Source: Putridiphycobacter sp965230485
Lineage (GTDB): Bacteria; Bacteroidota; Bacteroidia; Flavobacteriales_D; Crocinitomicaceae
Direction: 5' to 3'
DNA length: 64,000 nt
Assembly (NCBI GenBank): GCA_965230485.1
Contig: CBDDLA010000001.1
Location: forward strand, 3,720,001-3,784,000
How positions within the stretch are numbered: the first letter of the stretch is position 1; each line of letters starts with the position of its first letter. The position numbers and the translations under genes were made by a program. A model generated the notes under the pieces. That model did not search any database. It was not told the DNA's origin and saw only the letters and a list, made by a program, of their open reading frames with translations. Shown in pieces: positions 46,013 through 54,515 of the stretch.

Positions 46013-46750
46013 TTATTTATTCCGTACATATATTAATTTAAACCTAGAATTTCCTTGACTTCGTTCCTCAATTTCGAATTGGTTGATGGAATTGAACAGT
46101 GGTGTCAGTTTGTCGAATCCAAAATTCCGTGCATCAAAATTGGCTCTCTTTTTTAAAATCATTGATCCGACATCTCCTAGAAATGCCCAGCCATCTTCAT
46201 CCGCAGCATCTGATACAGAGCTCTTGAGCAGTCTTATTACCTGCGGGGTTACTTTATCGTATTGTCTTTTTGTTTTCCGTTTTTTGCCAGTTTTCACATC
46301 TTCCTCGTCAACATCCTGATGCAGAATTTCGAGGTAAATAAATTTGTCACAGGCTACAATAAATGGGTTAGGGGTCTTTTTTTCACCAATTCCAAACACT
46401 TGCATGCCAGCTTCTCTTAATCTGGTAGCCAGTTTGGTAAAGTCACTGTCAGACGAGGCCAGACAAAAACCATCCACTTTACCAGAATATAAAATATCCA
46501 TGGCATCAATAATCATTGCTGAATCGGTTGCATTTTTTCCGGTTGTGTAACCGTATTGTTGAACTGGTGTGATGGCGTTTTCTAGGAGTACATTTTTCCA
46601 TTTTGTCACATGGGGACTTGTCCAATCACCATAAATTCTTTTAATTGTAGGCGTACCATATTTGGTAATTTCCTCCATCATTTCTTTGACGTATTTTGAA
46701 GGTATATTATCACCATCAATTAAAACAGCCAGTTTGGTATCTTTAATCAT
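46013..46750 (-). CDS. NYN domain protein with OST-HTH/LOTUS-like C-terminus
   Basis: A 245-residue cytoplasmic protein. Residues ~5-150 are a NYN (PIN-like) nuclease domain: LAVLIDGDNIPSKY with the first acidic residues, ATDSAMIIDAMDIL and FCLASSDSDFTKLATRLREAG, which together supply the usual four aspartates. Residues ~170-245 (VIRLLKSSVSDAADEDGWAFLGDVGSMI, NFGFDKLTPLFNSINQFEIEE) fit an OST-HTH/LOTUS RNA-binding domain. The pairing suggests an RNA-cleaving or RNA-binding role. Family biology is known only in part. Confidence 0.85.
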   Translation of the reverse strand: MIKDTKLAVLIDGDNIPSKYVKEMMEEITKYGTPTIKRIYGDWTSPHVTKWKNVLLENAITPVQQYGYTTGKNATDSAMIIDAMDILYSGKVDGFCLASSDSDFTKLATRLREAGMQVFGIGEKKTPNPFIVACDKFIYLEILHQDVDEEDVKTGKKRKTKRQYDKVTPQVIRLLKSSVSDAADEDGWAFLGDVGSMILKKRANFDARNFGFDKLTPLFNSINQFEIEERSQGNSRFKLIYVRNK

Positions 46751-46858
46751 ATTTAATGGTAAAGATAAGGATAATAAAAGATAAGATTAACTTGACTAAA
46801 AGGCTAATTACTAATCCAACAATTTTTAAGTATGTGTCTTACGGTTTAAAAACCATGC

Positions 46859-47260
46859 CTAAGCACAATGTCTACAAATACCACTGGCAATGACTTCAAA
46901 ATAATTTACAGTAAAACCCTTAGGTGTAATGTTATACTCTTCTGATAAGGGTAAACAATAAACTTCCTGACAAGAGTTGCACTGAAAATGAATATGTTGA
47001 TGCTGGTGATCATTACTGCTGCAACTATTATCGCACAAGGCCATCTTCTTAGATTCTCCTGGTAATACTATCTCATGAATTAGGCCTTTATCTGTGAATG
47101 TTTTTAATGTTCGGTACAATGTAATTCTATCATGTCGGCCCAATGACTCTTCAATAGTTTCTAACGAGATAGCGTTTTCATTTTTTAGAAAAATATCTAA
47201 AACTGATTGACGGAAACTGGTATTACGAATGCCCTTATTCTTTAATAAATTTTCAGTCAT
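46859..47260 (-). CDS. zur: Fur family transcriptional regulator, Zur-type
   Basis: A 133-residue Fur-family repressor. The N-terminal half is a winged helix (RQSVLDIFLKNENAISLETIEESLGRHDRITLYRTLKTFTDKGLI). The C-terminal half has the histidine run H85-x-H-x-H-x-H91, C94-x-x-C97 and C129-x-x-C132, so both structural CxxC pairs are present. It is divergent from a TonB receptor. One perfect palindrome (47264-47278) sits 3 bp from its start and another (47290-47310) lies on the receptor promoter. This fits a zinc-sensing repressor that controls itself and the receptor. Fur or PerR are possible alternatives. Confidence 0.82.
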   Translation of the reverse strand: MTENLLKNKGIRNTSFRQSVLDIFLKNENAISLETIEESLGRHDRITLYRTLKTFTDKGLIHEIVLPGESKKMALCDNSCSSNDHQHQHIHFQCNSCQEVYCLPLSEEYNITPKGFTVNYFEVIASGICRHCA

Positions 47261-47262
47261 AA

Positions 47263-47310
47263 TTGCAACAGTGTTGCATAATTATTTATATTTGCAACAT
47301 TATTGCAAAT
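47263..47310. promoter_or_regulatory. two Zur/Fur-type palindromes over the divergent promoter
   Basis: Box 1 is TGCAAC-AGT-GTTGCA (47264-47278). Box 2 is ATTTGCAA-CATTA-TTGCAAAT (47290-47310), with perfect 8-bp arms. The plus-strand promoter for the TonB receptor is TTG (47263-47265), 21 nt, TATATTTG (47287-47294). Box 1 covers the -33 element and box 2 covers the -7 element, so a bound repressor would block the receptor promoter. Box 1 also ends 3 bp from the zur start codon. Confidence 0.8.
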
Positions 47311-47312
47311 GT

Positions 47313-49547
47313 ATGAAATTTTTGACAATCTTTTTCTTTTTGATAATTAGCTTTTGTGGCCTGACTCAAAATGACTTACGAATTATTGTCGTCAATAATG
47401 ATAGCTTACCTCTCCCATTCGCAGAAATATTTATTGAAGAGTACGCGCATAGCTTTTACGCTAATGAACGTGGTGAAGTCACTATCCCATTGTCTAAAAT
47501 AAATACGCTTAAATTGCAAGTTAAATCGGAGGGGTATCAAACTGAAATATTAGATCTTAGTTCAAATCAATCTGTTTCTATGATTGTTTTGGAAGAACTG
47601 CACCGTCATCTTGATAAGGTCATTGTGTCGTCTGAAACAGGGATTCAGAGAGAAAGTATTGCCAGTATTTCACGTCAACAGATTTCTGATTTAAACGTGA
47701 TTAAGAGTGAATCTTTGGGGGAGGCGTTGAGTAATATTCCAGGCGTTGATGTGACAGGAATTGGACCTGGAATTTCAAAGCCTGTCGTCAGGGGATTAAC
47801 AGGTTCAAATGTAGTAACATATGTAAATGGTCTCAGGATTCAAAACCAGCAATGGGGGGGAGACCATGGTTTACCAATTACAAGCTTAGGGATTGGAAGT
47901 GTTGAGGTGGTTAAAGGACCTTCCTCATTACTCTATGGTGCAGATGCTATGGGAGGAGTTCTCTATTTTAAAGATGAACCCTTTGCAGATTTAAATACTC
48001 AAAAAGGATATGTTTCTACCCGAGCAGATGCAAATACTATTGGAGTGAACGTCAATGCGGGTTATCAGGCTAGCATAAAGAACTGGCATATTAATGCCTA
48101 TGCGGGTTATGATAATTTTGCTGATTATAGGTTGCCTAATGGAAACATTGTGTTAAATTCTCGTTTTAGCCAACAGGCAGGGAAATTGGTTTTGGGTTAC
48201 CATAAAAAGAAATGGTTATTTCGTTTAAATTATGATTATTATGGTGGTAGACTTGGATTACCGGGGCATACACATGAAGCCAATCCAGTTCCTTCTGATT
48301 TTGAGACAGAGGTGCAAACACGAGGACTTAACGCACCAGCTCAGGTTGTGTCAAACCATTTTATTTCTACTGAAAATCAGTTTTTTTTCAACAAGAGTAT
48401 ACTTTCTCTTGTTATAGGAAATACCAATAATCATTTAGATGAACATGAGGACAAAATTTTTACTCCTGATATCATAATGAATTTAAATAATTCACTTTAT
48501 CATGTAAAATGGAATTATAAAGTATCGAAGCAATTCAACGTATTGATTGGAAGTCAAGGCATGTTTCAAATGAATAGAAATGGTGAAGAAGCGGTTGAGT
48601 TTTTAATTCCAGACGCTAATACAGTTGATGCTGGAGGTTATGTATTATTAAATTATAACCTTTTGAAGTGGCGTTTTCAAATCGGAGGAAGGTTAGATAA
48701 CAGAATGATTCAGGGATTTGAAACTGATGATTTTGTTGCTTTTAAGAGAAATTATTTTGGGTATAATTATTCTGCAGGGACTGCATATATTTCACAAAAA
48801 ATGACTGTGAGATTGAATGTCTCTTCTGGCTTTAGAGCGCCTAATACATCAGAGCTTTTGTCTGATGGCATACATCATGGATCTAATCGGTACGAGATTG
48901 GTGATATTAATTTAAATACTGAGCAAGCACTACAAATTGATGGAAGTGTAGCTTTTCACTTTAATGATCTTGAAATCATATTTAACCCATTTTATAACCG
49001 AATTCAAAATTATATTTACATAGAACCTACCAATACGGTTATTGATAATTTTCAAGTTTTTAATTATAAACAAGCTGACTTTGCAGAATTAATGGGGACA
49101 GACTTTGGGTTTCATTTTCATCCACACCGTTTTCATTGGCTGCACCTAGAATCAAGCTTCTCTGGTTTAATAGCGCAAGATAATGCAGGTGTAGCTTTAC
49201 CATTGATTCCGCAAACAAATATTAAAAATCAAATTGGGGTTGATTTTAAAATGAAATCTAAATTTGAATTAGAAAATTTGACCATTCAATACCAATATTA
49301 TTTCGACCAAAATAGAGTGGGATTTTATGACATTGCATCTAGCGATTATGGATTGTTAAATGCAAACTTGAGTGGTCGGATGAACTATAAGTTTCCATTG
49401 TTAGTTGATATAGGAGTGCGTAATATATTAAATACTGAGTTTATTCCGCATCTTTCAAATCTTAAATATCTAGGAATTATGAATCCAGGTAGAAATATCT
49501 ACCTGTCCTTAAGAATAGAGTTTAACCAATCGTTTAGTAACAAATAA
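47313..49547 (+). CDS. TonB-dependent receptor, probable zinc uptake (ZnuD-like)
   Basis: The ATG at 47313 begins a signal peptide (MKFLTIFFFLIISFCGLTQ); the frame is open further upstream through the operators, which is unlikely to be coding. The 744-residue mature pathway is a CarboxypepD_reg-like N-terminal domain (about 22-100), a plug (ISDLNVIKSESLGEALSNIPGV, VVRGLTGSNVVTYVNGLRI, VEVVKGPSSLLYGADAMGGVLYF) and a 22-strand-type barrel ending NPGRNIYLSLRIEF. Histidine clusters are seen in an extracellular-loop candidate (LDEHEDK, GHTHEANPV). Control by the Zur-type boxes points to zinc, possibly zinc-complex, import. Substrate is inferred from regulation. Confidence 0.85.
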   Translation: MKFLTIFFFLIISFCGLTQNDLRIIVVNNDSLPLPFAEIFIEEYAHSFYANERGEVTIPLSKINTLKLQVKSEGYQTEILDLSSNQSVSMIVLEELHRHLDKVIVSSETGIQRESIASISRQQISDLNVIKSESLGEALSNIPGVDVTGIGPGISKPVVRGLTGSNVVTYVNGLRIQNQQWGGDHGLPITSLGIGSVEVVKGPSSLLYGADAMGGVLYFKDEPFADLNTQKGYVSTRADANTIGVNVNAGYQASIKNWHINAYAGYDNFADYRLPNGNIVLNSRFSQQAGKLVLGYHKKKWLFRLNYDYYGGRLGLPGHTHEANPVPSDFETEVQTRGLNAPAQVVSNHFISTENQFFFNKSILSLVIGNTNNHLDEHEDKIFTPDIIMNLNNSLYHVKWNYKVSKQFNVLIGSQGMFQMNRNGEEAVEFLIPDANTVDAGGYVLLNYNLLKWRFQIGGRLDNRMIQGFETDDFVAFKRNYFGYNYSAGTAYISQKMTVRLNVSSGFRAPNTSELLSDGIHHGSNRYEIGDINLNTEQALQIDGSVAFHFNDLEIIFNPFYNRIQNYIYIEPTNTVIDNFQVFNYKQADFAELMGTDFGFHFHPHRFHWLHLESSFSGLIAQDNAGVALPLIPQTNIKNQIGVDFKMKSKFELENLTIQYQYYFDQNRVGFYDIASSDYGLLNANLSGRMNYKFPLLVDIGVRNILNTEFIPHLSNLKYLGIMNPGRNIYLSLRIEFNQSFSNK

Positions 49548-49559
49548 AAACAAATAAAT

Positions 49560-49757
49560 ATGAAACAATTAATTTTTGGAGCAAGTCTTCTTTTTGTGTT
49601 CCAGTCTTGCGAAAAATGCAGCGAATGCCATTATGATATAAATGGTACAGAGGTTGAAATCGGAGAATATTGTGGTGACGATCTTGAAGCAATTGAAAAA
49701 TCGGGGTTCACAGTTGCAGACACTATAACTTATGATGTACATTGTAACGAACACTAA
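49560..49757 (+). CDS. small Cys/His-rich lipoprotein
   Basis: A 65-residue protein starting 12 bp after the TonB receptor stop. The hydrophobic start ends FQSC (cysteine 17), a possible lipobox. The mature ~48 residues are rich in metal ligands: CEKCSECHYD (C17, C20, C23, H24), EYCGDD (C38) and VHCNEH (H61, C62, H65). Similar small EYCGDDL proteins occur elsewhere in Bacteroidota with unknown function. Its place in the predicted zinc-controlled transcript makes periplasmic metal handling plausible, but this is inference. Confidence 0.65.
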   Translation: MKQLIFGASLLFVFQSCEKCSECHYDINGTEVEIGEYCGDDLEAIEKSGFTVADTITYDVHCNEH

Positions 49758-49781
49758 AATAACTTAAGTTCAATGACATAA

Positions 49782-49811
49782 AAAAAGGCTACCAAATTTG
49801 GTAGCCTTTTT
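49782..49811. terminator. bidirectional terminator
   Basis: A perfect 30-nt palindrome: AAAAAGGCTACCAAA (49782-49796) followed directly by TTTGGTAGCCTTTTT (49797-49811). With the flanking A and T runs it can terminate both the receptor transcript from the left and the T9SS-protein transcript from the right. Confidence 0.88.
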
Positions 49812-49834
49812 AAATACAAACTATTTACTTAAAA

Positions 49835-52255
49835 TTATTCTTTGATGAATAGTTTTCTACCAGTTCCTTCTTCACTTATCACTTCAATATGATACGTTCC
49901 GGAACTTAAGTTTTGAATATTAATGCTCTCAAGATTATTATTCGCTGTAGATTCATATACTAACCTTCCACTTAAGTCAATAATTCTTATGGTTTTAATC
50001 ATACTTTCTGATTGAACATTAACCTGATTTACGGCTGGATTAGGGAATACAACAAACTCTAAACTTCCATTGGCAGTTATTCCTAAGTCAGAAATATCTG
50101 TGTTTAAGTTTACTGTTGTATTAGTAACAATTGGTGCATTTTGATCAAAATAAATATAAGCAGTGTTTTCAATGGCATCTCCTTCAGTTAAAGAAGCAAG
50201 CTCCTTAATTCTATAAATGACATGTCCATGACTTGCCGGCTCGTTAGACGTGCTGTCTGGTAGCCATATTTGAGGAAAATCAAATTTGATAACGCCATTG
50301 CCTAATTCAACTAACTGCATTTGGTGAGATGCTTTTATTAGCTCAAATGTTGTCCAATCTAAATTTGTACTCAATGTATCTAAGATGAACACGTCTTGAG
50401 CAGGCGCAGTACCTGTATTTTGAAATCTGATCACATAAGTGTACTGATCTTGTACAGCAGGATCAACAACGTACGGCTTGTTAACAGATTTGTCGTTAGG
50501 ATCGTAACTTACACCGACTAACATCCCTAAAGTACTATAATTATTGGATGAATCGCAATCGCTACTTGTAGAAATTGTTGAACTAAATAAATGCCATGTA
50601 CTATCAGGAATTCCTGCTGGAGTAGTAAAGTAAATAATATCTGAGTGATACATATAACTATTGTTCGAAGTTAAAGTCCATGTTATTGTATTTCCGGAAA
50701 TCGTATAGTTAGGATTATTAATTGAGCTTAATACTGGAGTTACACCTGAAGGGTAATCTAACGTAACCGTATATGATCCTGGAGCACTGCTTCCGTAATT
50801 CCCGTACTTTAGTATAATTGAATTGGTTGTGTTTTGATAGTAACCAATCCAAGGTGTCACTGTTGTCCACAAATCAGCACAAGGCAAAGCTGTATTGCAA
50901 TTTAAACCTAAATTAGCCTGATTATTATTAGAACAATTCAAGTTGTTTAAGAAAATACCATTAGAAGGCACAAAAGCGTTGTTATTTGATTGCCAAGTTT
51001 GGTCAATTGAAACAAAAATGTTTCCACCGCTTAATTGCCAACCTGTGTAGCTGTAGTAACCTGTACTATCCGTATATACTGTAATTTGGCCACCTAAACC
51101 ATTAAGGGTTACTGGTGCATTAGAAAATACTGTCTCTGCTGTATCCAAAATACCATTCCCATTATCATCACAGAAAACGTAACCATTAATGCAACCAATA
51201 CCAAGTACGTTAGTGTCACAAATAACTGCAATATTTTGCACTGGATTATTTGCACAATCTAAATCAGAAACTGTATCTAAACTTGTATTTGTCATGACAT
51301 ATCCATTGGAATTTAACCAAGATTGATCTACCGTAACGTGACCTATACCATTGAATCCTGTATAATTAATCGAATATAATCCATTTACATCAGTTGTAGC
51401 TGTATAAGTATTGCCTGAACCACCGCCACTCATTAAAAATAAACTAATTGGGGCATTTGCAAGTGGTGTATCAGTAGAGTCCATAATTCCGTTATTATTA
51501 CCATCACAAAAAACAGTACCATTTAAGCAGTTTGAAGTGAATAAAGTAGAATCACAGATTAAAGTAATCTGAACAGTGCCAGTATTGGTAAAGAAGCCTG
51601 CGGTTATTGAATCGGGTGTTATAGATGATACAAGGTATCCGTTATTCGTTAACCAGTTTGGGTCTACAACTACTTGATAATCGCCAGGAATTACTTGGTA
51701 GAATACTGTACCGTTTGGTGTAGTACTGCCGTAATAAAACTGATTTCCATTAGTAATGGCAACTGGAATTTGTGCCACAATGGTTGAATCATTATTTCCA
51801 TCATTATCGCAATCAACAATACCGCTAGTGTAAATATATTGATTACAAGCCCCCATAATAATATCTAAAGTAGAGGTGTATGTATTATTATTTGTGAGAT
51901 CAGTTAGAATAAGAACTAACGTATAATTCCCCCCAGTTGAATATAAATGCGATAAAGGCGTATTCCATGCTATTGCTGTTCCGGAGGTGACAGCAGTACC
52001 AGTATGGGTAGTGGTTGTTCCATCTCCCCAATTAACATCAAGACTCAAATTTGAGTTGATAATGTTTGATGCGTTAATCACAAAATGGCCATAATTCCAG
52101 CCACTAAAATCAGCCGAATTTGGCGCTACATTTAAGTAATATGTTGTGTCACAAACATATGTGTCAGAAGAATCAGAGTAGAATACATTTTGAGCCTGAG
52201 TAATTGCTGGCATCAAAAATAATAAGATCAGCAAGGTAAAAAAATTGGGTTTCAT
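49835..52255 (-). CDS. SdrD B-like repeat protein with T9SS type A sorting domain
   Basis: An 806-residue secreted protein. The signal peptide ends ITQAQ (about residue 22). A PKD-like region comes first (WGDGTTTTHTG, LSHLYSTGGNYTLVLIL). It is followed by three SdrD B-like modules, each starting C(L/I)NG.VFCD.N.NGI.D (for example CLNGTVFCDGNNNGIMDSTD), which in relatives bind calcium. A DUF11/conserved-repeat domain follows (YDPNDKSVNKPYVVDP, YVIRFQNTGTAPAQDVFILDTL). The C-terminal ~75 residues (FPNPAVNQVNVQSE, LSSGTYHIEVISEEGTGRKLFIKE) form a T9SS type A domain. Surface protein; ligand unknown. Confidence 0.9.
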   Translation of the reverse strand: MKPNFFTLLILLFLMPAITQAQNVFYSDSSDTYVCDTTYYLNVAPNSADFSGWNYGHFVINASNIINSNLSLDVNWGDGTTTTHTGTAVTSGTAIAWNTPLSHLYSTGGNYTLVLILTDLTNNNTYTSTLDIIMGACNQYIYTSGIVDCDNDGNNDSTIVAQIPVAITNGNQFYYGSTTPNGTVFYQVIPGDYQVVVDPNWLTNNGYLVSSITPDSITAGFFTNTGTVQITLICDSTLFTSNCLNGTVFCDGNNNGIMDSTDTPLANAPISLFLMSGGGSGNTYTATTDVNGLYSINYTGFNGIGHVTVDQSWLNSNGYVMTNTSLDTVSDLDCANNPVQNIAVICDTNVLGIGCINGYVFCDDNGNGILDTAETVFSNAPVTLNGLGGQITVYTDSTGYYSYTGWQLSGGNIFVSIDQTWQSNNNAFVPSNGIFLNNLNCSNNNQANLGLNCNTALPCADLWTTVTPWIGYYQNTTNSIILKYGNYGSSAPGSYTVTLDYPSGVTPVLSSINNPNYTISGNTITWTLTSNNSYMYHSDIIYFTTPAGIPDSTWHLFSSTISTSSDCDSSNNYSTLGMLVGVSYDPNDKSVNKPYVVDPAVQDQYTYVIRFQNTGTAPAQDVFILDTLSTNLDWTTFELIKASHQMQLVELGNGVIKFDFPQIWLPDSTSNEPASHGHVIYRIKELASLTEGDAIENTAYIYFDQNAPIVTNTTVNLNTDISDLGITANGSLEFVVFPNPAVNQVNVQSESMIKTIRIIDLSGRLVYESTANNNLESINIQNLSSGTYHIEVISEEGTGRKLFIKE

Positions 52256-52378
52256 ATTAAATACTTTTTACCTAAAACAGATTTAAAAGTACAATAGTTG
52301 TCTCAAAATTGAATTTTTTTTTAAAAAAATAATTTCTAAACAACGAAAGTTACGGTGGCAATAAGGGCAAAAGTAAAT

Positions 52379-52867
52379 TTAACCTAAGTAGTGAATAATG
52401 TCTTTTTCTATGGCCTCGGGCTTAGTGATAGAAGGATATCTTTTAACAACATTGCCCTTACGGTCAACAAGAAATTTAGTGAAATTCCACTTAATTTTTT
52501 TTCCTAGCAAACCACCTTTTTTGCTTTTCAAGAATTTAAAAATTGGGTCTTCATTTTTTCCGTTAACATCAATTTTAGAAAACATTTGAAAACTTACGCC
52601 ATAATTAACAAGGCATCCCTCTTGAATTTCTTTTTCTGTGCCAGGTTCCTGGCCACCAAATTGATTACAAGGAAAACCTAATACCTCTAATCCTTGCTTG
52701 TGATGTTTGTGATGTAAATTTTCAAGTCCTTCATATTGAGGAGTAAACCCACAGTTGCTTGCCGTATTAACAATTAGCATCACTTTATTTTTATAGTCAT
52801 TCAGTTCTTTTTCTTTTCCTGATATTGTATTTGCTTTAAAATCGTAAATTGTTTCTTTTTTTGTCAT
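52379..52867 (-). CDS. glutathione peroxidase family protein
   Basis: A 162-residue thiol peroxidase. The catalytic motif NTASNCGFT places Cys at residue 39 where some homologues have selenocysteine. FPCNQFGGQEPG (glutamine of the tetrad) and KWNFTKFLVDRKG (Trp-Asn) complete the usual tetrad. No signal peptide is present. Bacterial homologues of this Cys form usually use thioredoxin rather than glutathione to reduce peroxides. The gene stands alone between two T9SS protein genes. Confidence 0.92.
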   Translation of the reverse strand: MTKKETIYDFKANTISGKEKELNDYKNKVMLIVNTASNCGFTPQYEGLENLHHKHHKQGLEVLGFPCNQFGGQEPGTEKEIQEGCLVNYGVSFQMFSKIDVNGKNEDPIFKFLKSKKGGLLGKKIKWNFTKFLVDRKGNVVKRYPSITKPEAIEKDIIHYLG

Positions 52868-52921
52868 GAAATATTTGTTCTTTTTAAAATGAGAATGAGA
52901 GATGATTTATAACCTGTTAAT

Positions 52922-54487
52922 TTACTTCTGAAGTACTAGTCGTCCATTATAATGGTTTTTGCCAATAGACATTGAATAAAAATAGAGACCGGATTCTACC
53001 TCTTGGTCATTAGAATTTGTTCCATTCCATACAACCGAATGTTCTCCGGTTTCTAATTTTCCATGCCATAATTTATTGATTAATTTTCCTTGAATGTCGT
53101 AGATGAAAACGGAAACATTTTCACTGCTACCTAACGAAAACTTGATGGAGATTTCGTGATTAAATGGATTTGGAAAGGTCTGGATTGGGTAAGAGGATTC
53201 ATTTTTGATGTCCTCATAACCCAAGTAGATATTTGTAAGGCTATCAACATTAATGTATTCATCACCAGGTTCGTAAACCATATAATGAAAATAAACTAAG
53301 AACATTTCATCCGAAGTATTTAGACCTGCTGTGATGTTTTGAGGTGGGTTATTGGGGTTATGAATATTATTGACTGTGTTATCATAAATACCTTGCGCAT
53401 ATAATTGACTACCAAAAGGTATCTTTTTCATGTATTCAAACCAATAGAAATCTTGCCATTCAAAATCCCAATGTGGAATTTTAATGAATGGAATAGTATC
53501 ACTAGCAAGTGTTGTAGCGTATGATTCAATCGATTTTCCGATTAAATGCATATGTGGAAAAACAGAAAGCATTGTGAAATTATTAAATACACCATTAAAT
53601 GTAGCCTCAACTGTATCAACTGAGTTGGCTGGAATATTAAACAACCAATTTTGAAGAATAGAATTGGCTTTTATTTCTCTAAAATTGGTAACTGGTTCGT
53701 CGTAAAAATAAAAATGAATTTTTGTTTGATCAAATGTTCCGAAACTGCCTTCAGGATAATGCATAGCAAATACAATATTTGAACCAGCTTTTAATATCAT
53801 TCCGCTCGAGAAACTAGTTGTCGCAGGAAAAATAACAGGAGACGATCCAGGGGTATAACCTCCCATTAAATCAGAATTAGATGGTCCGCCACAATCACCA
53901 CCTATCGAATCCGTGACCGAAGTGCCAGATGGGTCAGCGTATACCAGGCAATGGTGAACGGTTTCCAGATTTCCAGGCAATACCTCAAATGCTTTTACTT
54001 TTCTGTCTTGCAGCAAACCAGTAGGTATTGCAAAACAAACGTAATCATCAGAAGTACTAGTAGCTTTACTCATATATAGAGGCGCTTCAAGCACCAAGTC
54101 TGGAACTCCAGGTAATTGCTGGTTACTTGTATATATTGGCGGTGGTGGAGCAGAGCTTAAATCACCAGGTAATGCACCGTCACTTACCCAGTTTAAAATT
54201 ATATCTCTTTCAGCCTGACTTAATATTCTTTCTTGAGAATAATGTTGATAAGAACTATCAGCAGTCCAGGGTGGCATAGTATTGCTCATTACATATGATT
54301 GAATACCTGGTGCATTTGCAGAGGCTTCGGCATAAGTCATAAAAGAGTTCGGGGCAATACCATTAGGATTATGGCAAGCCGTACAATTGTTGAAAATTAC
54401 CTCTGCAGCATCATCTGCCCAGGTAACTTGACTGTGAGCTTCAATGCCAAAAAATGTAAGACTTATTAAAATTAAAGCTCGTTTCAT
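52922..54487 (-). CDS. copper type II monooxygenase-like T9SS protein with cytochrome-c motif
   Basis: A 521-residue secreted protein. The signal peptide ends HSQ (residue 20). The haem motif C35-T-A-C38-H39 and a following MPPW opening form a small cytochrome c-like domain (about 25-110). Residues ~130-420 are of the copper type II ascorbate-dependent monooxygenase fold: H178-H179 (LETVHHCLVY), AMHYPEG, FPHMHLIGK, consistent with two copper sites of PHM/DBH-like enzymes. The last ~80 residues (FPNPFNHEISIKFSL, IYDIQGKLINKLWHGK) are T9SS type A. Surface oxidase or monooxygenase; substrate unknown. Confidence 0.84.
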   Translation of the reverse strand: MKRALILISLTFFGIEAHSQVTWADDAAEVIFNNCTACHNPNGIAPNSFMTYAEASANAPGIQSYVMSNTMPPWTADSSYQHYSQERILSQAERDIILNWVSDGALPGDLSSAPPPPIYTSNQQLPGVPDLVLEAPLYMSKATSTSDDYVCFAIPTGLLQDRKVKAFEVLPGNLETVHHCLVYADPSGTSVTDSIGGDCGGPSNSDLMGGYTPGSSPVIFPATTSFSSGMILKAGSNIVFAMHYPEGSFGTFDQTKIHFYFYDEPVTNFREIKANSILQNWLFNIPANSVDTVEATFNGVFNNFTMLSVFPHMHLIGKSIESYATTLASDTIPFIKIPHWDFEWQDFYWFEYMKKIPFGSQLYAQGIYDNTVNNIHNPNNPPQNITAGLNTSDEMFLVYFHYMVYEPGDEYINVDSLTNIYLGYEDIKNESSYPIQTFPNPFNHEISIKFSLGSSENVSVFIYDIQGKLINKLWHGKLETGEHSVVWNGTNSNDQEVESGLYFYSMSIGKNHYNGRLVLQK

Positions 54488-54515
54488 AATTATTTAGTTT
54501 AAGTAAAAATACTAT

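Noticed and set aside
52379..52867. Selenocysteine glutathione peroxidase
   Set aside because: The catalytic codon encodes cysteine (C39), with no in-frame TGA.
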